A DNA stretch of 64,000 nt, from NCBI RefSeq assembly GCF_014647515.1, contig NZ_BMPI01000025.1:5511-69510 (forward strand), read 5' to 3'. Made by a program: the position numbers and the translations under genes. The notes under the pieces were generated by a model. It did not search any database, was not told where the DNA came from, and worked only from the letters and a program-made list of their open reading frames with translations. Every line of letters starts with the position of its first letter. The stretch's first letter is position 1. Positions 1 through 8,688 of this stretch are shown here, in pieces. The DNA comes from Dactylosporangium sucinum (lineage in GTDB: Bacteria; Actinomycetota; Actinomycetes; Mycobacteriales; Micromonosporaceae).

Positions 1-17
1 AGGAGGGGGCGGGGGGG

Positions 18-539
18 TTACTCGGGGACCGGGGTGGGGGCTGCGAAGCGGCCGCGGTAGAAGGACAGGGCCGGGACCTTTGTCGGCTTCAGGTGTACGT
101 GATCGACGTCCAGCAGCACGATCACGTGGTCGCCGCTGGTGATCACCTCGTTGCGCCGGCCGGCGAGGACCGCGGGCGTGCCGGGCAGCAGCGGCACCCC
201 GTCGGGGCCGGGCACCCAGGACACCCCGCTGAGCTTCTCGGCGCCGGTCAGGCCCGAGGTCGCGAACCGCCGGGCCACGTCCTCCTGGTCCTGACTGAGA
301 ATGTGGATCGCGATGCGGGCCGACTCCATGAGCACCCGGAAGCTCGACGAGGAGTTCGCGACGCAGAACAGCACCTTCGCCGGCTCCAGTGATACCGACG
401 TGAACGAGTTGACGGTCAGCGCGGCGACGGCCGAGCCCGAGGACGGGCCGGTCACCGCGGTCACCGCCGTCACGCCGGTCGGGAAGTGCCCGCAGACCTG
501 GCGGAACTGGGCGGAGTCGAAGAGGGGCTCGGTCATCAT
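18..539 (-). CDS. Flavin reductase domain protein (HpaC-like)
   Basis: A 173-residue protein with the flavin reductase-like FMN-binding fold. The N-terminus reads FRQVCGHFPTGVTAVTA, followed by LTVNSFTSVSLEPAKVLFCV, the usual flavin contact region of the HpaC/DmpA group. Length is normal for the family. The start ATG at 539 overlaps the stop of the upstream VOC gene (ATGA), so it is translationally coupled and last in a three-gene minus-strand operon with the enoyl-CoA hydratase. Family members use NAD(P)H to reduce FMN or FAD for a partner monooxygenase. Four LLM-type flavin oxidoreductases lie 19-26 kb away in the same locus, so I infer that this enzyme could feed them. The partner is not proven. 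Confidence 0.88.
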   Translation of the reverse strand: MMTEPLFDSAQFRQVCGHFPTGVTAVTAVTGPSSGSAVAALTVNSFTSVSLEPAKVLFCVANSSSSFRVLMESARIAIHILSQDQEDVARRFATSGLTGAEKLSGVSWVPGPDGVPLLPGTPAVLAGRRNEVITSGDHVIVLLDVDHVHLKPTKVPALSFYRGRFAAPTPVPE

Positions 540-1360
540 CGGCGCACCGCCCGGTCGGAGGGGTCGTCGGAGGGGTCGTGGCGGAGCCCGCCCTCGAGCT
601 GGATGAGGCACAGCGTGTGCCCGCCGGGGTCCTTCACCAGGTGCAGGCGCCCGTGCGGGCTGTCGACGGGTCCGACCGTGGGCAGGCCGCCGAGGGCGGT
701 CACCCGGCCGAGGGCCTCGTCGAGGTCCGCGACGGTGAAGTACGTGATCCACTTCGACGGGATGAGGTTGGGCCACTCGTTGTCGAGCTCGAGGACGCCG
801 GCGACGGGCACGTCGCCGAGCATGAGCACGGTGTACGGGCGGGCCGTCGGCGAGTCGTCGCGCTGCTGGGTGGCGTAGCCGAACAGGGCCCGGTAGTAGT
901 CGACCGAGGCGGCCGGCTCGCCGGTGTCCAGCTCGTTCCAGCACAGCGCGCCGACCGCGTTGAGCACCTCGACGCCGGCCCGCGACTCGCCCTGGTAGAG
1001 GCCGAAGGCGGCGCCGAACGGGTCGATGACTGCGGCGCCCGTGCCGGCGGCCGGCAGGTATCGCGGCGGCGTGACGAGCTCGCCGCCGAGCGTGACCGCC
1101 AGCCGGGCCGAGCGGTCGATGTCGTCGACGGCGAAGTAGGTGATCCAGCCGCGGGGCCGGCCGCCGTGCAGGCCGGCGGCGTCGGAGATGCCGGCGACGT
1201 CGCGGCCGCCGACGCTGCACATGCGGTACGTCGTGCTGCCCAGTTGCTCGTGGCGGACGCTCCAGCCGAGCAGCGCGCGGTAGAAGTCCTCGGCCTTGGC
1301 CGGGTCGGGCGTGCACAGCTCCACCCACACGGCCTCGCCGGCCCGGAACCGCCCGCTCAT
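536..1360 (-). CDS. Two-domain VOC (glyoxalase/bleomycin resistance) family protein
   Basis: A 274-residue protein with two VOC modules in tandem, roughly residues 8-120 and 135-255. Each opens with the typical pattern (VELCTPDPAKAEDFYRALLG and WNELDTGEPAASVDYYRALFG), and each module ends with a VOC-like metal-ligand strand. VOC proteins are metal-dependent isomerases, dioxygenases or binding proteins; the reaction here cannot be assigned. The ATG at 1360 overlaps the stop of the enoyl-CoA hydratase, and its own stop overlaps the flavin reductase start, so the three genes form one transcript. Co-location with CoA-ester and oxygenase genes suggests a role on a pathway intermediate, not in antibiotic resistance. 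Confidence 0.85.
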   Translation of the reverse strand: MSGRFRAGEAVWVELCTPDPAKAEDFYRALLGWSVRHEQLGSTTYRMCSVGGRDVAGISDAAGLHGGRPRGWITYFAVDDIDRSARLAVTLGGELVTPPRYLPAAGTGAAVIDPFGAAFGLYQGESRAGVEVLNAVGALCWNELDTGEPAASVDYYRALFGYATQQRDDSPTARPYTVLMLGDVPVAGVLELDNEWPNLIPSKWITYFTVADLDEALGRVTALGGLPTVGPVDSPHGRLHLVKDPGGHTLCLIQLEGGLRHDPSDDPSDRAVRR

Positions 1361-2079
1361 CGCGGCGCTCCGGCGACGATCGTGCGGGCGGAGACCTCGT
1401 AGGCCCGATCCGGGGAGCCGGTGGCGAGGCTTGACTCGACGACCTCCACCACCGCCCGCAGCGTCGGTCCCGGCACCGCGGCCAGCGTGCCGACGAGGGC
1501 GTCGACCGCGCCGTCGAGGTCCGCGGCGGGCACGACCCGGGCCACCAGGCCCCAGGCGAGCAGCTGCGCCGCGGTCGCCGTGGCGGCGCCGGTGAGCAGG
1601 TCGTAGGCGTGGGCGCGGGGGAGCGCCTGGGCGATCGTGTGCCCGACGCCGGCCGGCGCGAAGCCGTAGCGGGCCTCCGGCAGCGTGAGCACGGCGTCGT
1701 CGGCGGCCACCGGGAGGTGCACCGCGGCGAGCAGCCCGGCGCCGAACCCGATGACCTTGCCGCGGACCGCGGCGACGACGGGCACGGGCAGGGTGCGCAC
1801 GCGCCGCAGGGCGGCATCGCCGGCGCGCAGGCCGCCGGCGACGGCGGCGGCGGTGGTGGCCGCGAGGGCGGCGAACGAGGAGGTGTCCCAGCCGCCGCAG
1901 AAGTGCCGGCCGGCCATGTCGAGGCGGACGACCGCGCAGGCCTCGTCGGCGGCGGCGGCCTCCAGCGTGTCGACCAGCTCGCGCAGCGCCGCGTCGTCGA
2001 AGCAGTTGCCGCGCCCCGCGTTGTCGTAGCGCACCCGAGCGACACGGCCGTCGTGTTCGCGGGTCAGGGTGATGGTCAC
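1357..2079 (-). CDS. Enoyl-CoA hydratase/isomerase family protein
   Basis: A crotonase-fold protein of 240 residues from GTG at 2079. It shows the oxyanion-hole segment RHFCGGWDTSSF and a second conserved segment, VRGKVIGFGAGLLAAVHL. The usual catalytic glutamate of hydratases is not obvious, so isomerase or hydrolase activity is possible. I chose GTG 2079 over ATG 2094 because a near-consensus minus-strand promoter (TTGTCT, 17-base spacer, TATGAT) ends six bases before this GTG, which is the geometry of a leaderless actinobacterial mRNA. ATG 2094 would lie upstream of the expected transcription start, inside the operator. It is the first gene of the minus-strand operon and diverges from the ABC importer operon. 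Confidence 0.82.
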   Translation of the reverse strand: MTITLTREHDGRVARVRYDNAGRGNCFDDAALRELVDTLEAAAADEACAVVRLDMAGRHFCGGWDTSSFAALAATTAAAVAGGLRAGDAALRRVRTLPVPVVAAVRGKVIGFGAGLLAAVHLPVAADDAVLTLPEARYGFAPAGVGHTIAQALPRAHAYDLLTGAATATAAQLLAWGLVARVVPAADLDGAVDALVGTLAAVPGPTLRAVVEVVESSLATGSPDRAYEVSARTIVAGAPR

Positions 2080-2085
2080 CGGCGC

Positions 2086-2114
2086 ATCATACATACCGGT
2101 CGGTATGAAGACAA
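2086..2114 (-). promoter_or_regulatory. Promoter with inverted-repeat operator, minus-strand operon
   Basis: On the minus strand, -35 TTGTCT (2114-2109) and -10 TATGAT (2091-2086) are separated by 17 bases. The spacer holds CATACCGGTCGGTATG (2092-2107), an inverted repeat with 7-base arms around two bases. A repressor bound here would block RNA polymerase. The half-sites ATACCG/CGGTAT recur at the other three promoter regions of the catabolic locus, though the centre is shorter here (2 instead of 6 bases). TetR-family binding is inferred from the type of palindrome. Confidence 0.75.
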
Positions 2115-2175
2115 CGTCGCTGGCCGGGCCATGGATGTCATCCGATCGTCACAACCGCGATACGCCGTGGACCTG

Positions 2176-2204
2176 TTGACTTGATACCGGCTGGTCGGTA
2201 CTTT
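2176..2204 (+). promoter_or_regulatory. Promoter with operator for the ABC importer operon
   Basis: TTGACT (2176-2181), a 17-base spacer and TACTTT (2199-2204) form a good sigma-70-type promoter. The operator-like ATACCGGCTGGTCGGTAC (2184-2201) fills the spacer and overlaps the start of the -10 box. The same 18-base pattern occurs at 15342 and 19110. The SBP gene begins 68 bases downstream with a clear ribosome binding site (GAAGGA, 2258-2263). Confidence 0.75.
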
Positions 2205-2271
2205 GTGGCCAGCGTCACGGCCGCTGACCGCGGTGACATGACAGGTCCATCGCTTGTGAAGGACGTCCATA

Positions 2272-3792
2272 ATGACCATCAGATTCTTGCGATCCCGGCG
2301 GCCGTTGGCGCTGGCCGCCGCCCTGACGATCGCGAGCGCGGGCCTCGTCGCCTGTGGCGGGTCGGAGCCGGGCAGCAGCCAGTCGGCCGGCCCGCTCACC
2401 GTCCGGGCGCTGCTCGCCGCTCAGCCCGCCACCCTCGACCCCATCGTCGGCGCCCGCTCCGCCCAGATCGTCTGGGCGACGATGCTCGAACCCCTGATCA
2501 ACACCGACAAGGCCCTGGCCATGACCGACACCGGCCTGGTCACGAGCTGGACCCGCACCGACCCGACCACCTGGACGCTGAAGGTGCGCGACGGTGTCAG
2601 CTTCAGCAACGGCGAGAAGGCCGACGCGGCCGCGGTCGCCAACACCCTGCTGCTCACCCGCGACGCCGCCGCGTCGCAGCTGAAGTCCTACTTCACGAAC
2701 GTGTCCGCCGTCGACGCCCCGGACGCCGGCACCGTCGTGGTCAAGACCAAGACCCCGCAGTACAACATCCCCGACCTGCTCACCACGGTCTACCTGGTGC
2801 CGCCGAAGTACTACAAGGAGAAGGGCTCGGAGGGCTTCGCGGCCGAGCCGATCGGCACCGGCCCCTACGTCTGGGCGGGCGCGCACGCCGGCCGCGACAT
2901 CTCGGTGAAGAAGAACCCGAACTACTGGGGCACCCCGGCCGCCAACGACGGCATCACCTTCACCTGGGCCAACGAGGCCGCGCAGCGGCTCGCGCTGATC
3001 CAGAGCAAGAGCGTCGACGTCTCGTTCGACCTGCCGCCCGCGCAGTCCAACGAGGCCAAGAAGGCCGGCATCACCGTGGTCAGCACCGAGACCGCGATGA
3101 AGATCATCGCGTTCCTCGACTCGACCAAGGCGCCGTTCGACGACCCGAAGCTGCGCGAGGCGGCCGCCCTGGCCATCGACCGGGACGCCATCGTCAAGGG
3201 CATCTTCGACGGCCAGGCCGTCGCCGACTCCGGCCTGCTCAACATCCTCCCGGGCCAGCAGCCGGCGCAGAGCGTCAAGGCCGACCCGGCCAAGGCCAAG
3301 GAACTCGTCGGCGCCTCCGCACCGGCCGTGCAGATCACCTACCCGGCCGCGCAGTACACCAACATCGAAGAGGTCTCGCAGGCCGTCGGCGGCGCCCTGG
3401 AGAAGGCCGGCTTCAAGGTCACCTACGTCCCGATCGACTACGGCACGCTGGTCAAGCGGGTCGTCGGCCGCCAGGTCCCCGGCATCGCCATCTTCGCCGG
3501 TGTCCCGAACGTCGCCACCCCGGACTACTTCGCCAGCGGCTTCATGAAGACCAAGTCGATCACCGGCAACTGCCCCGACCCGCAGACGGACGAGCTGATC
3601 GGCAAGGCCCTGGAGCAGGACAGCGCCCAGGCCGCCGCGCCGATGTACGAGCAGCTCAACACCACGGGCGTGGTCGACAAGCACTGCTACGTGCCGCTCT
3701 ACCGGCAGGTGTTCAACTACGCGACCAACGGCGTCAAGGGTGTGGCGTTCGGCCCGCTGAACACCGTCGACTTCACGAAGACGACCCGCTGA
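2272..3792 (+). CDS. ABC transporter substrate-binding lipoprotein, family 5 (peptide/nickel/opine type)
   Basis: A 506-residue extracytoplasmic binding protein. The N-terminus is a lipoprotein signal: basic start, hydrophobic stretch, lipobox ending in Cys28 (GLVAC). The mature part has SBP family 5 features, including the early segment LDPIVGARSAQIVWATMLEPLI, a TWTLKVRDGVSFSNGE block near residue 100, and IGTGPYVW. It is anchored outside the membrane and delivers substrate to the permeases encoded just downstream. Family members bind peptides, opines, sugars or metal chelates, so the substrate cannot be read from sequence. The CoA-ester catabolic genes in the same operon suggest an organic compound to be degraded. 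Confidence 0.93.
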   Translation: MTIRFLRSRRPLALAAALTIASAGLVACGGSEPGSSQSAGPLTVRALLAAQPATLDPIVGARSAQIVWATMLEPLINTDKALAMTDTGLVTSWTRTDPTTWTLKVRDGVSFSNGEKADAAAVANTLLLTRDAAASQLKSYFTNVSAVDAPDAGTVVVKTKTPQYNIPDLLTTVYLVPPKYYKEKGSEGFAAEPIGTGPYVWAGAHAGRDISVKKNPNYWGTPAANDGITFTWANEAAQRLALIQSKSVDVSFDLPPAQSNEAKKAGITVVSTETAMKIIAFLDSTKAPFDDPKLREAAALAIDRDAIVKGIFDGQAVADSGLLNILPGQQPAQSVKADPAKAKELVGASAPAVQITYPAAQYTNIEEVSQAVGGALEKAGFKVTYVPIDYGTLVKRVVGRQVPGIAIFAGVPNVATPDYFASGFMKTKSITGNCPDPQTDELIGKALEQDSAQAAAPMYEQLNTTGVVDKHCYVPLYRQVFNYATNGVKGVAFGPLNTVDFTKTTR

Positions 3793-3794
3793 CG

Positions 3795-4646
3795 ATGCCC
3801 GAGGCAGTCGAGACGGGAGTGCCGGGCGGCGACGTCGCCGCCCGGCACCTCCGCACCCCCGAAACCGACACCCCGGTGCTGGTGGTCGACGACCTCGTCG
3901 TCGACCACCGCAACCGGTCCACCGGCGAGGTCTTCCGGGCCGTCGACCACGTGTCGCTGCGCATCGAGGCCGGCCAGAGCGTCGCCGTCGTCGGCGAGTC
4001 CGGCTCCGGCAAGACGACCCTCGCCATGGCCGCCACCGGCCTCGGCACCCGGGGCGAGGGCGACATCCGGCTGCTCGGGCACTCGCTGTCCTCGGTCGGC
4101 CGCAAGGAGCTGCGCCGGCTGCGGCCCGAGGTCCAGGTGGTCTTCCAGGACCCGCACGGCTCGCTCGACCCGCGCCAGTCCGTCCGGTCGGGCCTGCGCG
4201 AGCTGCGCACGCTGCAGCCGCGGCGCACCGACTGGATCGACGACACCGGCCTGCTCGGCCGGGTCCGGCTGGCGCCGGAGCTGCTCGACCGCTATCCGCA
4301 CCAGCTCTCCGGCGGCCAGGCGCAGCGGGTCTGCATCGCCCGCGCGCTGCTCATGCGCCCGCGGCTCATCGTCGCCGACGAGCCGACCTCCGGCCTCGAC
4401 GTCTCCGTCCAGGCCGACGTGCTCGCCCTGCTCAAGGAGATCCGGGCGACCACCGGGGCGGCCCTGCTCATGATCAGCCACGACCTGGCCGTCGTCCGCT
4501 CGGTCTGCGACGTCGTGCACGTCATGTACCGCGGCCGGGTCGTCGAGTCCGGGCCGTGCGAGACGGTCTTCGCCACCCCCGAGAACGAGTACACGCGCGA
4601 GCTGCTGGCCGCCATGCCCGGCGCGCGCTGGAGGTCCCGCCGATGA
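3795..4646 (+). CDS. Dipeptide/oligopeptide-type ABC transporter ATP-binding protein (DppF-like)
   Basis: A 283-residue ATPase subunit. It has Walker A GESGSGKTT (about 67-75), Q-loop Gln118, signature LSGGQ (171-175) and Walker B LIVADEPT (191-198). The C-terminal segment (YTRELLAAMPG) is typical of Dpp/Opp ATPases. ATG 3795 lies two bases after the SBP stop. A longer in-frame reading upstream overlaps the SBP gene and is not credible. The stop overlaps the next start (ATGA). It pairs with the second ATPase at 6503 to form the usual heterodimer. Confidence 0.92.
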   Translation: MPEAVETGVPGGDVAARHLRTPETDTPVLVVDDLVVDHRNRSTGEVFRAVDHVSLRIEAGQSVAVVGESGSGKTTLAMAATGLGTRGEGDIRLLGHSLSSVGRKELRRLRPEVQVVFQDPHGSLDPRQSVRSGLRELRTLQPRRTDWIDDTGLLGRVRLAPELLDRYPHQLSGGQAQRVCIARALLMRPRLIVADEPTSGLDVSVQADVLALLKEIRATTGAALLMISHDLAVVRSVCDVVHVMYRGRVVESGPCETVFATPENEYTRELLAAMPGARWRSRR

Positions 4647-5602
4647 ACACCAGCACGGAGACGCGCCCGAAGCCGCGGCTCAGGGCCGGCACGGTCCGGC
4701 GCGTCGGCGCGCGGGTCGCCGCCCTGCTCGCCTCGCTGCTCATCGCGCTGAGCATGGCGTTCCTGCTCGGCCGCCTCTCCGGCGACCCGACCGCCACCAT
4801 CCTCGGCCCGATGGCCCCCGAGGAGCAGCGCGTCCAGCTGCGCCACGAGCTCGGCCTCGACCGGCCGCTCATCGTGCAGTACCTCGACTACCTCAAGGGC
4901 GTCGTCACCGGCGACCTCGGCCAGTCGCTGCAGTTCTACCAGCCGAACACCACCATGATCATGGACCGGCTGCCGTTCACGCTCCAGCTCGTCGCCGGCG
5001 GCATGGGCCTGGCCATCCTCATCGGCGTCCCCCTCGGCGTGCTCGCCGCGCGCCGCGAGGGCACCTGGTGGGACCGGGCCGCCTCGACCCTCGCCCTGCT
5101 CGGGCAGTCGGTGCCGGTGTTCTGGTTCGGCATGATGCTCGTGGTGCTCTTCGCCGTGAAGCTCGGCTGGCTGCCGGCCGGGCAGTCCGGCACCCCGCGG
5201 CACCTCGTCCTGCCCGCGCTGACCATGTCGGTGTACCCCATGGCGCAGATCGCCCGGCTGACCCGCGCGTCGATGAGCGAGGCCCTCGCGGAGCCCTACA
5301 TCGACTCCGCCCGCGCCCGCGGCATCGCGCCGCTGCGGGTCGTCTGGCGCCACGCGTTCAAGAACGCGATGATGCCGATCCTGACCATCGTCGTGCTGCA
5401 GACCGGCATCCTGCTGTCCGGCGCGGTCGCGGTCGAGTACGTGTACTCCTGGCCCGGCCTCGGCCAGCTCGCGCTGCAGGCCATCCAGTTCCGCGACTTC
5501 CCGCTCGTGCAGGCGATCGTCGTCTTCGGCGCGCTCACCTTCGTCCTGCTGAACCTGCTCGTCGACGTCATCCACTCGATCGTCGACCCGAGGGTGAGGT
5601 GA
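4643..5602 (+). CDS. ABC transporter permease (DppB-like)
   Basis: A 319-residue inner-membrane permease. It has one N-terminal membrane segment (about residues 22-42), a periplasmic part with the DppB hallmark LRHELGLDRPLIVQYLDYL, then five further hydrophobic segments. The coupling EAA-like loop is seen in YIDSARARGIAPLRVVWRHAFKNA. The start ATG 4643 overlaps the stop of the ATPase gene. A longer frame beginning at 4556 would overlap that gene by 90 bases and has no family similarity there. It partners the DppC-like subunit encoded next. Confidence 0.92.
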   Translation: MNTSTETRPKPRLRAGTVRRVGARVAALLASLLIALSMAFLLGRLSGDPTATILGPMAPEEQRVQLRHELGLDRPLIVQYLDYLKGVVTGDLGQSLQFYQPNTTMIMDRLPFTLQLVAGGMGLAILIGVPLGVLAARREGTWWDRAASTLALLGQSVPVFWFGMMLVVLFAVKLGWLPAGQSGTPRHLVLPALTMSVYPMAQIARLTRASMSEALAEPYIDSARARGIAPLRVVWRHAFKNAMMPILTIVVLQTGILLSGAVAVEYVYSWPGLGQLALQAIQFRDFPLVQAIVVFGALTFVLLNLLVDVIHSIVDPRVR

Positions 5603-5606
5603 CCTC

Positions 5607-6506
5607 GTGACCCAGCTCGAACTCGAGACGGCGACCGGCGACGGGACCGTGCCGGTCAACCCGCCGCGGCGCGGCCGCCGCCGGCGGACCTCGGTCTTCT
5701 GGCTCGCCCTGCCGCTCGTGGCCGCCGCGATCCTGGTCTTCGTCCTGCCGCTGACCGGCCTGCTCCCCGAGGCCGGGCAGAACCTCGACGCGACCCGTCG
5801 CGCGCCCGGCTTCCTGGCCGGCGGCTCCTGGTCGCACCCGCTCGGCACCGACAAGCTCGGCCAGGACGTGCTGCGCCAGTTCGTCTCGGCCGGCCGGATC
5901 ACGATCGTGATCGGCCTCGTCGGCGCGGTCGTCGCGATCGGCCCCGGCACGCTGCTCGGCGTGCTCGCCGGCTACTTCCGCGGCTGGGTCGACCGGATCA
6001 TCTCGGTGCTCATCGACGCCCAGCTGGCCCTGCCGTTCATCCTCATCGCGCTGGCCATCATCTCGAACCGGGGCAGCTCGCTGCCGGTGCTGTTCCTGGT
6101 CCTGGCGCTCACCGGCTGGGCCGTCTGCGCCCGGGTCACCCGCTCGGCGACGCTCGCGATCCGCGAGCGGCAGTTCGTGCTCGGCCTGCGGGCCGCCGGC
6201 GCGTCCGAGCCGCGGATCGTGTTCCGGCACGTCCTGCCCAACCTCGCCGGCACCATCGTGGCCCTGGGCACCCTGCAGGTCGGCACCGCGATCCTCATCG
6301 AGAGCGCGCTGAGCTTCCTCGGCCTCGGCGTCGTCCCGCCGATGGTCAGCTGGGGCTCGCTGCTCGCCTCGGGCCAGGACGAGCTCAGCCAGGCCTGGTG
6401 GATCGCGTTCTTCCCGGGCCTCGCCATCACCCTGCTGGTACTGCTGGTGAACCTCCTCGGCGACGCCCTGCTCACCCACCACGACCCGCGGAAGAGGCGC
6501 CGATGA
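5607..6506 (+). CDS. ABC transporter permease (DppC-like)
   Basis: A 299-residue permease from GTG 5607. After a cytoplasmic N-terminus and one membrane span comes the DppC motif HPLGTDKLGQDVLRQFVSAGR, then five spans and the EAA-like loop LGLRAAGASEPRIVFRHVLPN. The stop overlaps the start of the second ATPase (ATGA). Together with the DppB-like subunit it forms the membrane channel of the importer. Confidence 0.92.
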   Translation: MTQLELETATGDGTVPVNPPRRGRRRRTSVFWLALPLVAAAILVFVLPLTGLLPEAGQNLDATRRAPGFLAGGSWSHPLGTDKLGQDVLRQFVSAGRITIVIGLVGAVVAIGPGTLLGVLAGYFRGWVDRIISVLIDAQLALPFILIALAIISNRGSSLPVLFLVLALTGWAVCARVTRSATLAIRERQFVLGLRAAGASEPRIVFRHVLPNLAGTIVALGTLQVGTAILIESALSFLGLGVVPPMVSWGSLLASGQDELSQAWWIAFFPGLAITLLVLLVNLLGDALLTHHDPRKRRR

Positions 6507-7297
6507 AGACCGGCCTGCTCGACGTCAGGGGCCTGTCCATCACCGCCCGGCTCGCCCACGACGACCTGTCCCTCCTCGCCGGCGTCGACCTGGCGGTCGG
6601 CCGCGGCGAGATCGTCGGCGTCGTCGGCGAGTCCGGCAGCGGCAAGACCACCCTCGCCCGGTCGGTCGTCGGGCTCCTCGAGCGCAACGTCCGGGTCACG
6701 GCGGGCGCGATCGAGCTCGCCGGCGACGTCGTCGTCGCGCCCGGCGTCGACCGCACCGACCGGGTCCGCGGCACCGCCGTCGGCATGGTCTTCCAGGACG
6801 CCTCGCGCTCGCTGAACCCGCTCATGAAGGTCCGCACCCACCTCGCCGAGGTGCTGCGCCGGCACGTCAAGGGCATCACCAAGGCCGACGTCGAGCGGCG
6901 CTCGGTCGAGGTGCTGGAGCAGATGCGCATCACCGACACCAAGCGGGTCCTCGACAGCTACCCCCACCAGCTCTCCGGCGGCCTGCGCCAGCGGGTCGCC
7001 ATCGGTCTCGCCGTCGTCACCCGCCCCGCGCTGGTGATCGCCGACGAGTGCACCACCGCCCTGGACGTCACCACCCAGACGAAGGTGGTGGGCCTGTTCC
7101 GCACCCTCGTCGACGAGCTCGGCATCGGCCTGCTGTTCGTCACGCACGACCTCATGCTCGCCAGCGACCTGTGCGACCGCATCGCCGTGATGAGCGGCGG
7201 GCGGGTCGTCGAACAGGGCAGCATCGAGCACGTCCTGGACCACCCCGAGCAGGAGTACACGAAGCGGCTGCTGGCCGCCATACCGTCGTGGAGCTGA
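6503..7297 (+). CDS. Dipeptide/oligopeptide-type ABC transporter ATP-binding protein (DppD-like)
   Basis: A 264-residue ATPase with Walker A (GESGSGKTT, about 42-50), signature LSGG (157-160) followed by LRQRV, and Walker B with DECTTALD (181-188). The usual DEPTTALD has Cys in place of Pro here, a mild oddity that leaves the catalytic Glu intact. It is the second ATPase of the importer. Its last codons overlap the GTG start of the next gene, so transporter and enzymes appear to be translated as one unit. Confidence 0.92.
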   Translation: MKTGLLDVRGLSITARLAHDDLSLLAGVDLAVGRGEIVGVVGESGSGKTTLARSVVGLLERNVRVTAGAIELAGDVVVAPGVDRTDRVRGTAVGMVFQDASRSLNPLMKVRTHLAEVLRRHVKGITKADVERRSVEVLEQMRITDTKRVLDSYPHQLSGGLRQRVAIGLAVVTRPALVIADECTTALDVTTQTKVVGLFRTLVDELGIGLLFVTHDLMLASDLCDRIAVMSGGRVVEQGSIEHVLDHPEQEYTKRLLAAIPSWS

Positions 7298-8688
7298 CCA
7301 TTTCCACCACAGGCATCGGTGCGTACGCCGCCTATCTCCCGGCCTACGCGCTCACCGACAACCGGCTGGACGCCAGCGGACCGGCGCGACCCGCAGGGCC
7401 CGCCCGCAGCGTCGCGTCGTTCGACGAGGACACCGTCACCATGGCCGTGGAGGCGCTGCGGCACCTGCCCGCCGGGCGGTCCCTGCTGCTCGCCACGACC
7501 AGCGCACCGTACGAGGCGAAGACGTCGGCCGGGATCGTGCACGAGGCCCTCGGCCTCGACCCCGGCGTCGCCGCCGCCGACCTGCGCGGGCACCGCTCCG
7601 GCGCGACCGCCCTGGACCTCGTCACCGCGACCGGCGCCGCGGCGGCCCTCGCCGACCTGCGCACCACCCGCCCCGGCGCCCCCGACGAGCTCGCCCAGGG
7701 CGACGCCGCGGCGGCGTTCGTGGGCGGCACCGCCGCGGCGGTCCTGCTCGGCCGGGCCGCACACACCGCCGAGATCCTGGAGCGCTGGCGGCTGCCCGGC
7801 GAGCGGCACGACCGGGTCTGGGACGAGCGGTTCACCGCCGAGATCCTCGCCGACGCCGGCCTCGCCGCCGCCCGCCGGGCCCTGGCCGAGGCCGCCCTCG
7901 ACGCGGTCGACCACGTCGTCGTCTCCTCGTCGAACGCCCGTGCCGCGGCGGCCCTGCGCAAGCGGCTGCGCGGCTCCGGCGACGACGCCGCGGTCGAGCG
8001 GGCCACCGGGTTCACCGGCGCCGCCCACCCGGGCCTGCTGCTCGCCGACGCCCTCGACCGGGCCGAGCCGGGGCAGACGATCCTGCTGCTGTCCGCGACC
8101 GAGGGCGCCGACGCGTTCGTGTTCCGGGTCGCCGACGGGGTCCGGTCCGCGCGCCGCGGCCCGGCCGTGCGCGAGCGGCTCGCCGACCGGCAGACCCTCG
8201 GCTACGGCCGGTACCTGCGCTGGCGCGGCCTGCTCGACGTGCAGGGACCGGCCCGGCCGGCCGCGCCCGCCCCGGCCGCCCCGCCGATGCACCGCCGCGC
8301 CGGCTGGAAGTACCGTCTGGAGGGCAGCCGGTGCGGCGCCTGCGGCCGGATCACCACCCCGCCGAGCCGGGTCTGCGCCTCCTGCGGGATCGCCGGTGAA
8401 CTCGCCGGCGAGGGTGGCGGGAAGGTCTCGCTGCGCGACCGGACGGCCCGGGTCGTCTCCGTCACCCGTGACCACCTGACGACGATGCCGGAGCCCGACG
8501 TCGCGATCGTCGTCGCCGACGTCGACGGCGGCGGAAGGCTCACCGCCTACGCCACCGACACCCCGTCCGGCGACGTCACCGTCGGCATGGCGCTGACGCC
8601 GACGTTCCGGCGGCTCTGGACCACCGACGGCATCCACAACTACTTCTGGAAACTGCGTCCCGCAAAGGATTTCACCGATGGGCAGTAG
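7288..8688 (+). CDS. HMG-CoA synthase/KAS III-like protein fused to OB-fold zinc-ribbon (DUF35) domain
   Basis: A 466-residue protein from GTG 7288, overlapping the ATPase stop. Residues 1-330 resemble the HMG-CoA synthase/ketoacyl synthase III fold: IGAYAAYLPAYAL at the start, then SVASFDEDTVTMAVEA, and a GDAAAAFVGG block. Residues 340-466 form a DUF35 unit with a zinc ribbon, Cys349-x2-Cys352 and a second Cys pair near 364/367, followed by an OB fold. In the stretch where HMG-CoA synthases carry the nucleophilic Cys, this protein reads ADLRGHRSGATALDL with no Cys. It may therefore act as a structural or acyl-CoA-binding partner of the thiolase encoded next, as DUF35 proteins do in archaeal thiolase/HMG-CoA synthase complexes and in steroid-degrading aldolases. 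Confidence 0.8.
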   Translation: MELTISTTGIGAYAAYLPAYALTDNRLDASGPARPAGPARSVASFDEDTVTMAVEALRHLPAGRSLLLATTSAPYEAKTSAGIVHEALGLDPGVAAADLRGHRSGATALDLVTATGAAAALADLRTTRPGAPDELAQGDAAAAFVGGTAAAVLLGRAAHTAEILERWRLPGERHDRVWDERFTAEILADAGLAAARRALAEAALDAVDHVVVSSSNARAAAALRKRLRGSGDDAAVERATGFTGAAHPGLLLADALDRAEPGQTILLLSATEGADAFVFRVADGVRSARRGPAVRERLADRQTLGYGRYLRWRGLLDVQGPARPAAPAPAAPPMHRRAGWKYRLEGSRCGACGRITTPPSRVCASCGIAGELAGEGGGKVSLRDRTARVVSVTRDHLTTMPEPDVAIVVADVDGGGRLTAYATDTPSGDVTVGMALTPTFRRLWTTDGIHNYFWKLRPAKDFTDGQ

